From: Kribbella antiqua
GTDB lineage: Bacteria > Actinomycetota > Actinomycetes > Propionibacteriales > Kribbellaceae
Assembly (NCBI RefSeq): GCF_004345665.1
Contig: NZ_SLWR01000010.1
Span: 289,686-353,685 of the forward strand
Length of the DNA: 64,000 bases
Direction: 5' to 3'
In this document: piece after piece, positions 10,351-17,564 of the stretch
How the letters are laid out: every line of letters begins with the position of its first letter
Numbering within the stretch: the stretch's first letter is position 1
Made by a program: the position numbers and the translations under genes
Notes under the pieces: model-generated
What the model saw: only the letters and a program-made list of their open reading frames with translations
Database searches by the model: none
What the model was told of the DNA's origin: nothing

Positions 10351-10815
10351 TCATGCCGTCACTTCCTGGTCAAGGTCGTAGATCGGCACCCGCAGCCGGG
10401 ACCAGGCCCAGATCTCACCCGCCATCCAGCCCATCACGACCACCAGCGCGCACAGGCCGAGCACGGTGAGGTTCACGTGCTTGGCCAGGGTGTCGGAGTT
10501 CAGCGCGACCGCAAGCAGTCCGCCGAAAATCGCGATCCGGCCGGTGTACGACGCCATCGCCACCGCGAGCTGGGTGGTCGGCGACGTACGGCGGGACAGG
10601 TGCAGGGCGAGCAGCCCCGCGCCGGAGAAGGTGACGACGATGACCAGGCCCAGCAGGGCGCCCCACAGGCCTGCGACACCGGCTGCGACGGTGGAAACGG
10701 CCGCGGCATTCACGCCGACGACCACGGCGGCGACGAGTGCGCCGCGCAGCATTACCAACGCCGGGTGCCTGGTTGCCTGGCCGGCGACTTTCGGACTCTG
10801 AGCCGAGGGAGCCAT
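10351..10815 (-). CDS. AtpI-like four-helix membrane protein
   Basis: 154 residues with four hydrophobic segments (about 22-45, 48-70, 83-103, 115-137). Its position just upstream of the atp genes and its layout fit the 'ATP synthase protein I' group in actinomycetes. Sequence similarity to classical AtpI is low, so the name is tentative. It is followed after 39 bp by the smaller AtpZ-like gene. Confidence 0.65.
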   Translation of the reverse strand: MAPSAQSPKVAGQATRHPALVMLRGALVAAVVVGVNAAAVSTVAAGVAGLWGALLGLVIVVTFSGAGLLALHLSRRTSPTTQLAVAMASYTGRIAIFGGLLAVALNSDTLAKHVNLTVLGLCALVVVMGWMAGEIWAWSRLRVPIYDLDQEVTA

Positions 10816-11008
10816 CTGGTGGTTCCGTCCTGCTGGCGACCGGGTCTCGCGGCCCGGTCGTCGGGTGGGCGGGGTCAGGGGTGTCGCTGTTCTTTGCTGG
10901 TGCTTGTGAAAACTAGCACAAAGTCTGCACGGTCAGCAAAACGGAGCCCCTGCCGCTGTACAGGGCCACCCTATCGGTAGGCCAGGTGATTGAGTGGTCT
11001 GGTGTCAC

Positions 11009-12127
11009 TCAGACCTTGGCGAGCGGTTTCCGCTGACGTCTCGGGAGGCCCGTCGTGAGCAGCACCGCGGTGACCGCGACGGCCAGCACGATGAGGGCGG
11101 TCCACCAGAACAGCACCAGCCCGAGGACCACGACGCCGTACGCGATCAAAGCGGTCCACAGGTACATGAGCAGGACCGCCCGGCGGTGCGAGTGGCCGCG
11201 CTGCATGAGGCGGTGGTGCAGGTGCAGCTTGTCCGCGGCGAAGGGTGAGCGACCGGCCTTGGTACGGCGGATGTAGGCCAGCGTCAGGTCGAGCGCCGGG
11301 ATCGCGAGTACGGCGATCGGCAGGACCAACGGCAGCAAGGCCGGGAGCAGGCTGGAACCGCCGACCTCGTACGGGACCGCGTTCGGGTCCATCTGGCCGG
11401 TCAGGCTGATCGTGGACGCGGCCAGCATCAGGCCGATCAGCAGGGCGCCGGAGTCGCCCATGAAAACCCTGGCAGGGAAGAAGTTGTGCGGCAGGAAGCC
11501 GAGGCACGCACCGGCCAGGGCGACCGTGATCAGGGTCGAGGTGGTGGCGCGGTCGAGGTTCTGCTCGACGTTCAGCAGGTACGAGTAGGTGAAGAACGCG
11601 GTCGCGCCGATCGCGGTGACGCCGGCGGCCAAGCCGTCGAGTCCGTCGACGAAGTTCACCGCGTTGCAGGAGACGAGCAGGATGCCGGCGGTGAGTACGG
11701 CGAGTTGCGCGGGCGGCGGCGAGACGACGCCGCCGGGGAGCGGGAGCCAGTACAGCTGGATGCCCTGGACGACCATCACGCCGACGGCGAGGACTTCGCC
11801 GGCGAGCTTGGTGATGGCATCGAGTTCGTACAGGTCGTCGACGACGCCGACGGCGCAGATCACCACGCCGCCGATCAGGATCGCGCGGGCGTCGTGGGCG
11901 ACCTGGAGGCTGTCGCCGAGGAAGGGCAGGCTGGATGCGACCGCGAAGCCGGCGATCAGGCCGCCGAGGATGGAGATCCCGCCGAAGTACGGGATCGGGA
12001 CCTTGTGCACGTCCCGGGCCCGGACCTTCGCGACAGCGCCGTACCGGAGTGCGATCTGCCGGGCCACACCGGTCAGCAGGAAGGTCGTGGCCATCGCCAC
12101 GAACAGGACCAGCAGGTACTCGCGCAC
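11009..12127 (-). CDS. wecA: undecaprenyl-phosphate GlcNAc-1-phosphate transferase (WecA/MraY family)
   Basis: 372 residues, polytopic membrane protein. It shows the family motifs VHKVPIPYFGG near the N-terminus, NAVNFVDGLDGLAAG (Mg2+-binding aspartates), FMGDSGALLIG, and the His-rich cytosolic loop HLHHRLMQRGHSHRRA. In actinomycetes the gene at this locus starts the galactan or other lipid-linked glycan by putting GlcNAc-1-P on the polyprenyl carrier. The GTG start overlaps the tsaC stop by one base (TAGTG). Confidence 0.92.
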   Translation of the reverse strand: MREYLLVLFVAMATTFLLTGVARQIALRYGAVAKVRARDVHKVPIPYFGGISILGGLIAGFAVASSLPFLGDSLQVAHDARAILIGGVVICAVGVVDDLYELDAITKLAGEVLAVGVMVVQGIQLYWLPLPGGVVSPPPAQLAVLTAGILLVSCNAVNFVDGLDGLAAGVTAIGATAFFTYSYLLNVEQNLDRATTSTLITVALAGACLGFLPHNFFPARVFMGDSGALLIGLMLAASTISLTGQMDPNAVPYEVGGSSLLPALLPLVLPIAVLAIPALDLTLAYIRRTKAGRSPFAADKLHLHHRLMQRGHSHRRAVLLMYLWTALIAYGVVVLGLVLFWWTALIVLAVAVTAVLLTTGLPRRQRKPLAKV

Positions 12128-13044
12128 TAGTCCGCAGGCCTCACATCGGGTTCGGTCGGCTTCTCGTCCTGTTGCTTCGACGCCTCAACCGGCTGATCGG
12201 TTGGCTCGACCTCGTCCGCGGGCTTCTCTTCCTCGACGCGCTTCTCTTCCCCGGCGAGCTTCTCTTCCCCGGCGGGCTTCTCTTCCCCGGCGGGCTTCTC
12301 TTCCCCGGCGGGCTTCTCTTCCCCGGCGGGGATCTCTTCCCCGGCGGACTTCTCTTCCTCGGCGGGCTTTTCTTCTTCGGCGGGCTTTTCGTCGTCGTCT
12401 TCGAGGTCTGTGGTGACTTCGGGGACGACCGCCCGGAGCTGAGCGAGCGACAGCGCGCCCAGACGTACGACGTGAGGTGTGTCGCCGGTGATGTCGACGA
12501 TCGTGGACGGCTGCCCGCCGGTCACCTCACCGCCGTCCAGGTAGACCGCGACCGAGTCCTGCAGTTGCTCCTCGGCGTCGTACACGTCCAGCGCGGCCGG
12601 CTGACCGCTCTTGTTCGCCGAGCTGACCGCGAGCGGTCCGGTCCGCGACAGCAGCTCGCGGGTGTTCTCGTGGTCCGGCACCCGCAGCGCGACCGTGCCC
12701 TGGGTCTCCCCCAGGTCCCACATCAGCGAGGTCTGGGCGTGGCAGATCACCGTCAACGGCCCGGGCCAGAACTCCTGTGCCAGCTTCCGGCCGGAGTCCG
12801 GGATGTCGGTGGCGAGCGCGTCCAGCGACTCCACCACTGAGATCAGCACCGGCGGCGGCATGTCCCGGCCACGGCCCTTGGCGTCCAGCAGCCGCTGGAC
12901 CGCGTCGGCCTTGAAGGCGTCCGCGGCGAGGCCGTACACGGTGTCTGTCGGAAGGACGACCAGGTCGCCGGCCTCGATGGCGTCCACAGCCGCTCGATAG
13001 GCCGGTGCCAACTCGTCGCCGGTGAAGTCGAAGCGCTCACTCAC
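12127..13044 (-). CDS. tsaC: L-threonylcarbamoyladenylate synthase with repeat tail
   Basis: 305 residues. Residues 1-200 form the YrdC/Sua5 domain (VVLPTDTVYGLAADAFK, later AVSSANKSGQPAA), which makes threonylcarbamoyl-AMP for the t6A37 modification of ANN-decoding tRNAs. The remaining part is a low-complexity Pro-Ala-Gly-Glu-Glu-Lys repeat tail not needed for the known chemistry. I use GTG 13044 (VSERFDF), which has a hexamer CACGAT 7 nt upstream; an in-frame GTG at 13065 is also possible. Coupled to wecA. Confidence 0.93.
   Translation of the reverse strand: MSERFDFTGDELAPAYRAAVDAIEAGDLVVLPTDTVYGLAADAFKADAVQRLLDAKGRGRDMPPPVLISVVESLDALATDIPDSGRKLAQEFWPGPLTVICHAQTSLMWDLGETQGTVALRVPDHENTRELLSRTGPLAVSSANKSGQPAALDVYDAEEQLQDSVAVYLDGGEVTGGQPSTIVDITGDTPHVVRLGALSLAQLRAVVPEVTTDLEDDDEKPAEEEKPAEEEKSAGEEIPAGEEKPAGEEKPAGEEKPAGEEKLAGEEKRVEEEKPADEVEPTDQPVEASKQQDEKPTEPDVRPAD
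12219..12390 (-). repeat. 18-bp in-frame repeat coding the TsaC tail
   Basis: About nine copies of an 18-bp unit encode variants of PAGEEK (PAEEEK, SAGEEI, PAGEEK, LAGEEK, RVEEEK). The central four to five copies are almost identical at the DNA level, which points to recent expansion. The unit length is a multiple of three, so changes in copy number keep the frame. Confidence 0.9.
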
Positions 13045-13150
13045 GCACCGAATCGTGCCACTCACGCACCCACCGGCTCCACCCGGGCTCCACTAGCGCC
13101 AACTTGACAGATGATTGTCAGCTTCGCAGCACGTCACCGGCGATCGTCCT

Positions 13151-13166
13151 TAGGATCCCGGTCATG
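13151..13166 (+). promoter_or_regulatory. leaderless promoter -10 for the adenosine-deaminase-family gene
   Basis: TAGGAT (13151-13156) is followed by a 7-nt spacer and ATG 13164. This spacing puts the transcription start at the A of the ATG. No Shine-Dalgarno sequence is needed, though AGGA could also act as a distant one. Confidence 0.5.
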
Positions 13167-14177
13167 ACTGTCTCGCGTGAGTTCCTCGCCGGTCTGCCGA
13201 AGGCCGAGCTGCATGTCCATCACGTCGGATCCGCCTCGCCGCGGATCGTCGCCGAGCTCGCCGCCCGGCATCCCGAGTCGCCGGTGCCGGCCGATCCGGC
13301 CCTGCTGGCGGAGTACTTCAAGTTCAGCGATTTCGCCCACTTCATCCAGATCTACCTGTCCGTCGTCGAGCTGCTGAAGACGCCTGAGGACATCCGGCTG
13401 CTGACCTACGAGATCGCCCGCGAGATGACCGGGCAGAACCTGCGGTACGCCGAACTGACGGTGACGCCGTACACCTCGGTGATCCGCGGGATCGCCGCCG
13501 AGGCGTTCTGCGAGGCGATCGAGGACGCACGGATCGCGGCCGAGAAGGACTTCGGCATCACCCTGCGCTGGATCTTCGACATCTCCGGTGAGTCGGGCCT
13601 GCCGGCCGCCGAGGAGACGCTGCGGATCGCGACGAAGATCCGGCCGGAGGGTCTGGTCGGGTTCGGCCTCGGCGGACCGGAGATCGGCGTACCGCGGCCG
13701 CAGTTCGCCCCGCACTTCGAGGCGGCGATCGCCGAAGGGCTGCGGAGCGTTCCGCACGCCGGCGAGACGACCGGGCCGGAGACGATCTGGGACGCCGTAC
13801 GGGTGCTGAAGGCGGAGCGGATCGGCCACGGTACCTCGACGATGCAGGACCCGGCGCTGGTCGACTACCTGGGTGAGCACCGGATCCCGCTCGAGGTCAG
13901 CCCGACGTCGAACATCGCCACCCGGGCGGTCGCGTCGTACGACGAACACCCATTGCGCGCGATGGTCGACGCCGGCCTGGTCGTCACGATCAACTCCGAC
14001 GACCCGCCGATGTTCGGCACCGACCTGACCAACGAGTACGCCGTCGCGGCCAAGCTGCTCGAGCTGGACGAAGCCGGCGTCGCCGAGTTGGCCAAGACGG
14101 CCGTACAGGTGTCCTTCGCCGAGGACTCCGTGAAGAAATCCCTGGTCTCAGAAATCGACGCATACGCGGCTGGATGA
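13164..14177 (+). CDS. adenosine deaminase family hydrolase
   Basis: 337 residues. Metal and catalytic motifs of the family are present: HVHH (His17, His19), HAGETTG, RIGHG, PTSN and SDDPPMF. The enzyme should deaminate a 6-aminopurine nucleoside. The N-terminal HVHHVGSASP differs from the HxHLxG of classical adenosine deaminase and resembles the COG1816 subgroup in which some actinobacterial members act on 6-aminodeoxyfutalosine in menaquinone synthesis; that assignment is inference. It sits on the plus strand between prmC and tsaC, breaking an otherwise minus-strand block. Start chosen from the leaderless arrangement. Confidence 0.88.
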   Translation: MTVSREFLAGLPKAELHVHHVGSASPRIVAELAARHPESPVPADPALLAEYFKFSDFAHFIQIYLSVVELLKTPEDIRLLTYEIAREMTGQNLRYAELTVTPYTSVIRGIAAEAFCEAIEDARIAAEKDFGITLRWIFDISGESGLPAAEETLRIATKIRPEGLVGFGLGGPEIGVPRPQFAPHFEAAIAEGLRSVPHAGETTGPETIWDAVRVLKAERIGHGTSTMQDPALVDYLGEHRIPLEVSPTSNIATRAVASYDEHPLRAMVDAGLVVTINSDDPPMFGTDLTNEYAVAAKLLELDEAGVAELAKTAVQVSFAEDSVKKSLVSEIDAYAAG

Positions 14178-14189
14178 TTACCTGGACCG

Positions 14190-15140
14190 GTGCGGAAACT
14201 TGCAGGGGTTGTGGCGGCGCTCGGATTGCTCGCGGGCGCCGCTGCTTGCAGTGACGAAGTGGGCGGTCCGGCCTCGACGCCTTCGCCGACCACAGCGGTA
14301 TCCAGCAAGCCGTCCGTACCGGCGACGACGACGCCTCCACCTGGTCCTGGGGATTTGCCGCGAGGTGGGCGGACGATCTTTCCGAAGTACCAGCTGGTCG
14401 GGTACGTCGGCCTGCCCGGCTCACCGGCCCTCGGCCCGCTGGACAAGGACCTGGACAAGAAAGCGGCGTCGCTGGAGACGTTGTCGCGGACGTACGCCGC
14501 CGGGCGCACACCGCAGCCGGTGATGGAGCTGATCGCGGTGGTCGCGAAAGGCACTCCCGGCAAGGACCGGCTGTATCGCGGACGGTTGCCAGACGCAACG
14601 ATCGACGAGTACCTGGCGGTCGCGCGGAGGCACCGGATGCTGTTGCTGCTCGACGTACAGCCAGGCCGCGCCAAGATCCTTCCCGAGGTGAAGCGGCTCG
14701 AGCGGTGGCTGAAGGAGCCGGACGTCGGCCTCGCGTTCGATCCGGAGTGGGCGGTCGGGCCTGGGCAGGTCCCTGGGCGGGTGTTCGGTCATACGACCGG
14801 CGCCGAGCTCGACAGCATCGCGTCGTACCTGTCGGGTCTCGTGACCGCGAACAGGCTGCCGGAGAAGGTGTTCGTGTTCCATCAGCTGTCGCGGCGGATC
14901 GTCAGCAACGAGCATGCGCTCCGCAAGCACCCGGGCGTAGTCACGATCAAGTCGGTCGACGGCATCGGCCACCAGAAGGACAAGGTCGAGACCTGGTCCA
15001 AACTGACCCCGAACCTCCCACCTGGCGTCCACGCCGGCTTCAAACTCTTCTACACCGAAGACCGCCGCCACGGAACACTCATGACCCCCACCCAGGTCCT
15101 GTCCCTCAAGCCCCGCCCAGAGTTCGTCGTGTACGAATAA
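14190..15140 (+). CDS. putative lipoprotein, possible glycoside-hydrolase-like fold
   Basis: 316 residues from a GTG start 12 bp after the preceding gene, so probably cotranscribed. The signal peptide ends in a lipobox-like GAAAC (Cys near residue 20), then a Pro/Thr/Ser-rich linker (residues 25-55). The mature domain contains LLLLDVQPGRA, GLAFDPEWAVGPGQVPG and VFVFHQLSRR, which look like strands of a TIM barrel with acidic residues at the C-terminal ends. I recall similar actinobacterial cell-wall lipoproteins annotated as hypothetical. Substrate unknown. Confidence 0.8.
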   Translation: MRKLAGVVAALGLLAGAAACSDEVGGPASTPSPTTAVSSKPSVPATTTPPPGPGDLPRGGRTIFPKYQLVGYVGLPGSPALGPLDKDLDKKAASLETLSRTYAAGRTPQPVMELIAVVAKGTPGKDRLYRGRLPDATIDEYLAVARRHRMLLLLDVQPGRAKILPEVKRLERWLKEPDVGLAFDPEWAVGPGQVPGRVFGHTTGAELDSIASYLSGLVTANRLPEKVFVFHQLSRRIVSNEHALRKHPGVVTIKSVDGIGHQKDKVETWSKLTPNLPPGVHAGFKLFYTEDRRHGTLMTPTQVLSLKPRPEFVVYE

Positions 15141-15250
15141 CGAACTGCGTGTTGTGTTCGCGCATGTGGCGGGAGCTGCTGACACAGGGCGGCTGAAACC
15201 CCGGCCATTGAAGGGAAAGACGCCACCAAAACCCTCCACAGTCTTTCGGT

Positions 15251-16078
15251 CTAGATGCGATGGCCGGTGGTGAAGCGGTTCTTCCCGGCGAGGTCCAACT
15301 GGTCTCGGACTTCCGTGAACAGGCCGATGGCGGCAAACACCGCTGGAGCGGATGCACCTTGGACGTCGGCGTGTTCGCAGGCGAACCAGCCGCCGGGTTT
15401 GAGGAGGCGGGCGGCGGTGGCGGCGACGACCTTGATTTCGTCCAGGCCGTCGTCGCCGGACCATAGCGCCAGTGCCGGGTCGTGGTCGCGGACCTCGGTG
15501 GTGACGGATTCCCAAGCGGTCAAGGGGATGTACGGCGGGTTGGCGATCACCGCGTCGACCTGGCCGTCGAGCTCCGGCAGGCAGCCGTCGATGTCGCCCT
15601 CGTGCAGGACTGCGCCGGTCCCGGCTAGGTTGCGACGAGCCCAGACACACGCTTCGGGTGACAGCTCAACCGCGTGAACGACGCTGTCCGGGCGCTCTGT
15701 CGCCACTGCGCCGGCAATAGCACCCGAGCCGGAGCACAGGTCCACCACCAGAGGGGTTTCGATGCCGGTCAGCTTGTCGAGGATCCAGCCGACCATCACC
15801 TCGGTCTCCGGCCTCGGCACGAAGACACCGGGGCCTACCGCGAGCTCCCGGTAGCGGAAGGCCGCCGTACCGGTCAGATGCTGCAGCGGTTCGCGAGCCG
15901 CCCGGCGTGCGATCAGCTCGTCGTACTGGCGAAGCTCTTCGACGTTGGGTTCGCGCAGGGTGAGCCGGGTCGTGTCAGTCACGAAGGCCAGGAGCTCAGC
16001 GGCGTCGAAGTCGGGTGAGGCAACGCCGGCCTCGCGTAGGCGCTCGGCCGCCGCGGCGACGAGCTCACGAACACTCAC
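15251..16078 (-). CDS. prmC: release factor glutamine methyltransferase PrmC
   Basis: 275 residues. An N-terminal helical domain is followed by a Rossmann methyltransferase domain with VVDLCSGSGAIAGAVA (SAM binding) and the catalytic NPPY motif. It methylates the Gln of the GGQ motif in RF1 and RF2. The GTG start overlaps the prfA stop by 4 bp (GTGA), coupling it to its own substrate's gene. Confidence 0.96.
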   Translation of the reverse strand: MSVRELVAAAAERLREAGVASPDFDAAELLAFVTDTTRLTLREPNVEELRQYDELIARRAAREPLQHLTGTAAFRYRELAVGPGVFVPRPETEVMVGWILDKLTGIETPLVVDLCSGSGAIAGAVATERPDSVVHAVELSPEACVWARRNLAGTGAVLHEGDIDGCLPELDGQVDAVIANPPYIPLTAWESVTTEVRDHDPALALWSGDDGLDEIKVVAATAARLLKPGGWFACEHADVQGASAPAVFAAIGLFTEVRDQLDLAGKNRFTTGHRI

Positions 16079-17151
16079 TGGGATTCGACGGCCTCGAGGC
16101 GGGCGGCGAGGTCGGCGTCCGTGAGGGCCTGGATTACCGGCGCCAGCTCCCCGCCCAGGACCTGGTCGAGGTTGTGGGCCTTGTAGCCGACGCGGTGGTC
16201 GGAGAAGCGGTTCTCCGGAAAGTTGTACGTCCGGATCCGCTCCGACCGGTCGACAGTCCGGATCTGCGAGCGGCGGGCATCCGAAGCCTCCTGGTCGGCG
16301 ACCTCCTGCGCCGCCGCGAGCAGCCGGGCCCGCAGCACGCGCATGGCCTGCTCACGGTTCTGCAGCTGCGATTTCTCGTTCTGCATCGACACCACGATGC
16401 CGGTCGGCAGGTGCGTGATGCGTACGGCGGAGTCCGTCGTGTTCACGCTCTGACCACCCGGACCCGACGAGCGGAACACGTCGATCCGCAGGTCGTTCGG
16501 GTCGATCTCGACGTCGACGTCCTCCGCCTCCGGCAGCACCAGTACACCGGCCGCCGAGGTGTGGATCCGCCCCTGCGACTCGGTCACCGGCACCCGCTGG
16601 ACCCGGTGCACCCCGCCCTCGAACTTCAGCCGAGCGTACGGCGCCTCACCCGGCTCAGGGGTGCCTTTCGCCTTCACCGCGACGGTGATCGACTTGTACC
16701 CGCCCAGGTCGGACTCGGCCGAGTCGAGCACCTCGGTCTTCCAGTTCTGCGACTCGGCGTACTTCAGGTACATCTTCAGCAGGTCGCCGGCGAACAGCGC
16801 GGACTCGTCGCCGCCCTCACCGGCCTTGATCTCGAGGATCGCGTCCTTGTCGTCGCTCGGGTCGCGCGGGACGAGCAGCACCTGCAGCTTCTCGGCCAGC
16901 TCGTCGCGGCGGGCCGCCAGCTTGGTGGCCTCCTCGGCGAACGCCGGGTCCTCGGCCGCGAGTTCCTTCGCGGCTTCGATGTCGTCGCTGGTCTGCAGCC
17001 ATTCGTCGTACGTGCGCACCACCGGCGCGAGGGCGGCGTACCGCTTGCCGACGCGGCGGGCGTTGGCCTGGTCGGAGTGCAGCTCCGGAGCGGACATCTG
17101 CCGCTCCAGCTCGGCGTACTCCGCCTTCAGTGTCTGGACCGCTTCGAACAT
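16075..17151 (-). CDS. prfA: peptide chain release factor 1
   Basis: 358 residues. The GGQ tripeptide is in SSGPGGQSVNTTDSAV, and the stop-codon-reading PxT motif is present as PVT in QRVPVTESQG. It recognises UAA and UAG. I start at ATG 17151, which has GGAGGAG 8 nt upstream; the longer open frame starts at 17187 inside the terminator-like hairpin and is unlikely. It overlaps prmC. Confidence 0.97.
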   Translation of the reverse strand: MFEAVQTLKAEYAELERQMSAPELHSDQANARRVGKRYAALAPVVRTYDEWLQTSDDIEAAKELAAEDPAFAEEATKLAARRDELAEKLQVLLVPRDPSDDKDAILEIKAGEGGDESALFAGDLLKMYLKYAESQNWKTEVLDSAESDLGGYKSITVAVKAKGTPEPGEAPYARLKFEGGVHRVQRVPVTESQGRIHTSAAGVLVLPEAEDVDVEIDPNDLRIDVFRSSGPGGQSVNTTDSAVRITHLPTGIVVSMQNEKSQLQNREQAMRVLRARLLAAAQEVADQEASDARRSQIRTVDRSERIRTYNFPENRFSDHRVGYKAHNLDQVLGGELAPVIQALTDADLAARLEAVESQ

Positions 17152-17188
17152 CGCGCACTCCTCCCTTCGGACATCCTGGACAGACAAA

Positions 17189-17230
17189 CCGCGCGCCGGT
17201 CCCGCAAAGAGATGCGGAACCGGCGCGCGG
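17189..17230 (-). terminator. strong hairpin between rpmE and prfA
   Basis: CCGCGCGCCGGT (17189-17200) pairs perfectly with ACCGGCGCGCGG (17219-17230). The stem continues with five of six more pairs (CCCGCA/TGCGGA) around a loop of about 6 nt. On the minus strand it lies 9 nt past the rpmE stop and about 38 nt before prfA, followed by a short T-run (TTTGT). It may terminate or attenuate transcription into prfA-prmC. Confidence 0.75.
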
Positions 17231-17238
17231 TGAGACAG

Positions 17239-17445
17239 CTACTTCTTGGCGTACCGCTTCTCGAAGCGGGCAACCCGACCACCGGTGTCGAGAATCTTCT
17301 GCTTACCGGTGTAGAAGGGGTGGCACTGCGAGCACACGTCGGCGTGGATCACGCCGTTCTCCGCGGTCGAGCGCGTGGTGAACGTGGCGCCACAGGTGCA
17401 GGTCACCGTGGTGTCGACGTACGTCGGGTGGATGTCGCTCTTCAA
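17239..17445 (-). CDS. rpmE: 50S ribosomal protein bL31
   Basis: 68 residues. The zinc-type (C+) form is indicated by CTCG and CSQCHPF, with the family signature HPFYTGKQK. The start is a TTG at 17445 (LKSDIHPTYVDT) with AGGAGA upstream; the frame upstream to 17511 does not look like L31. It stands alone between rho and the hairpin before prfA. Confidence 0.95.
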   Translation of the reverse strand: MKSDIHPTYVDTTVTCTCGATFTTRSTAENGVIHADVCSQCHPFYTGKQKILDTGGRVARFEKRYAKK

Positions 17446-17564
17446 GGGTTCTCCTAGGTTCAGGTGCCCCGGGTCGCCCGCGGATGCGGACGTGAACCGG
17501 AACCAACACACAAGTTTGCCATCTGAGGGCGTCCGATGACGAATCGGCCGCCCTCAGCTGACCG

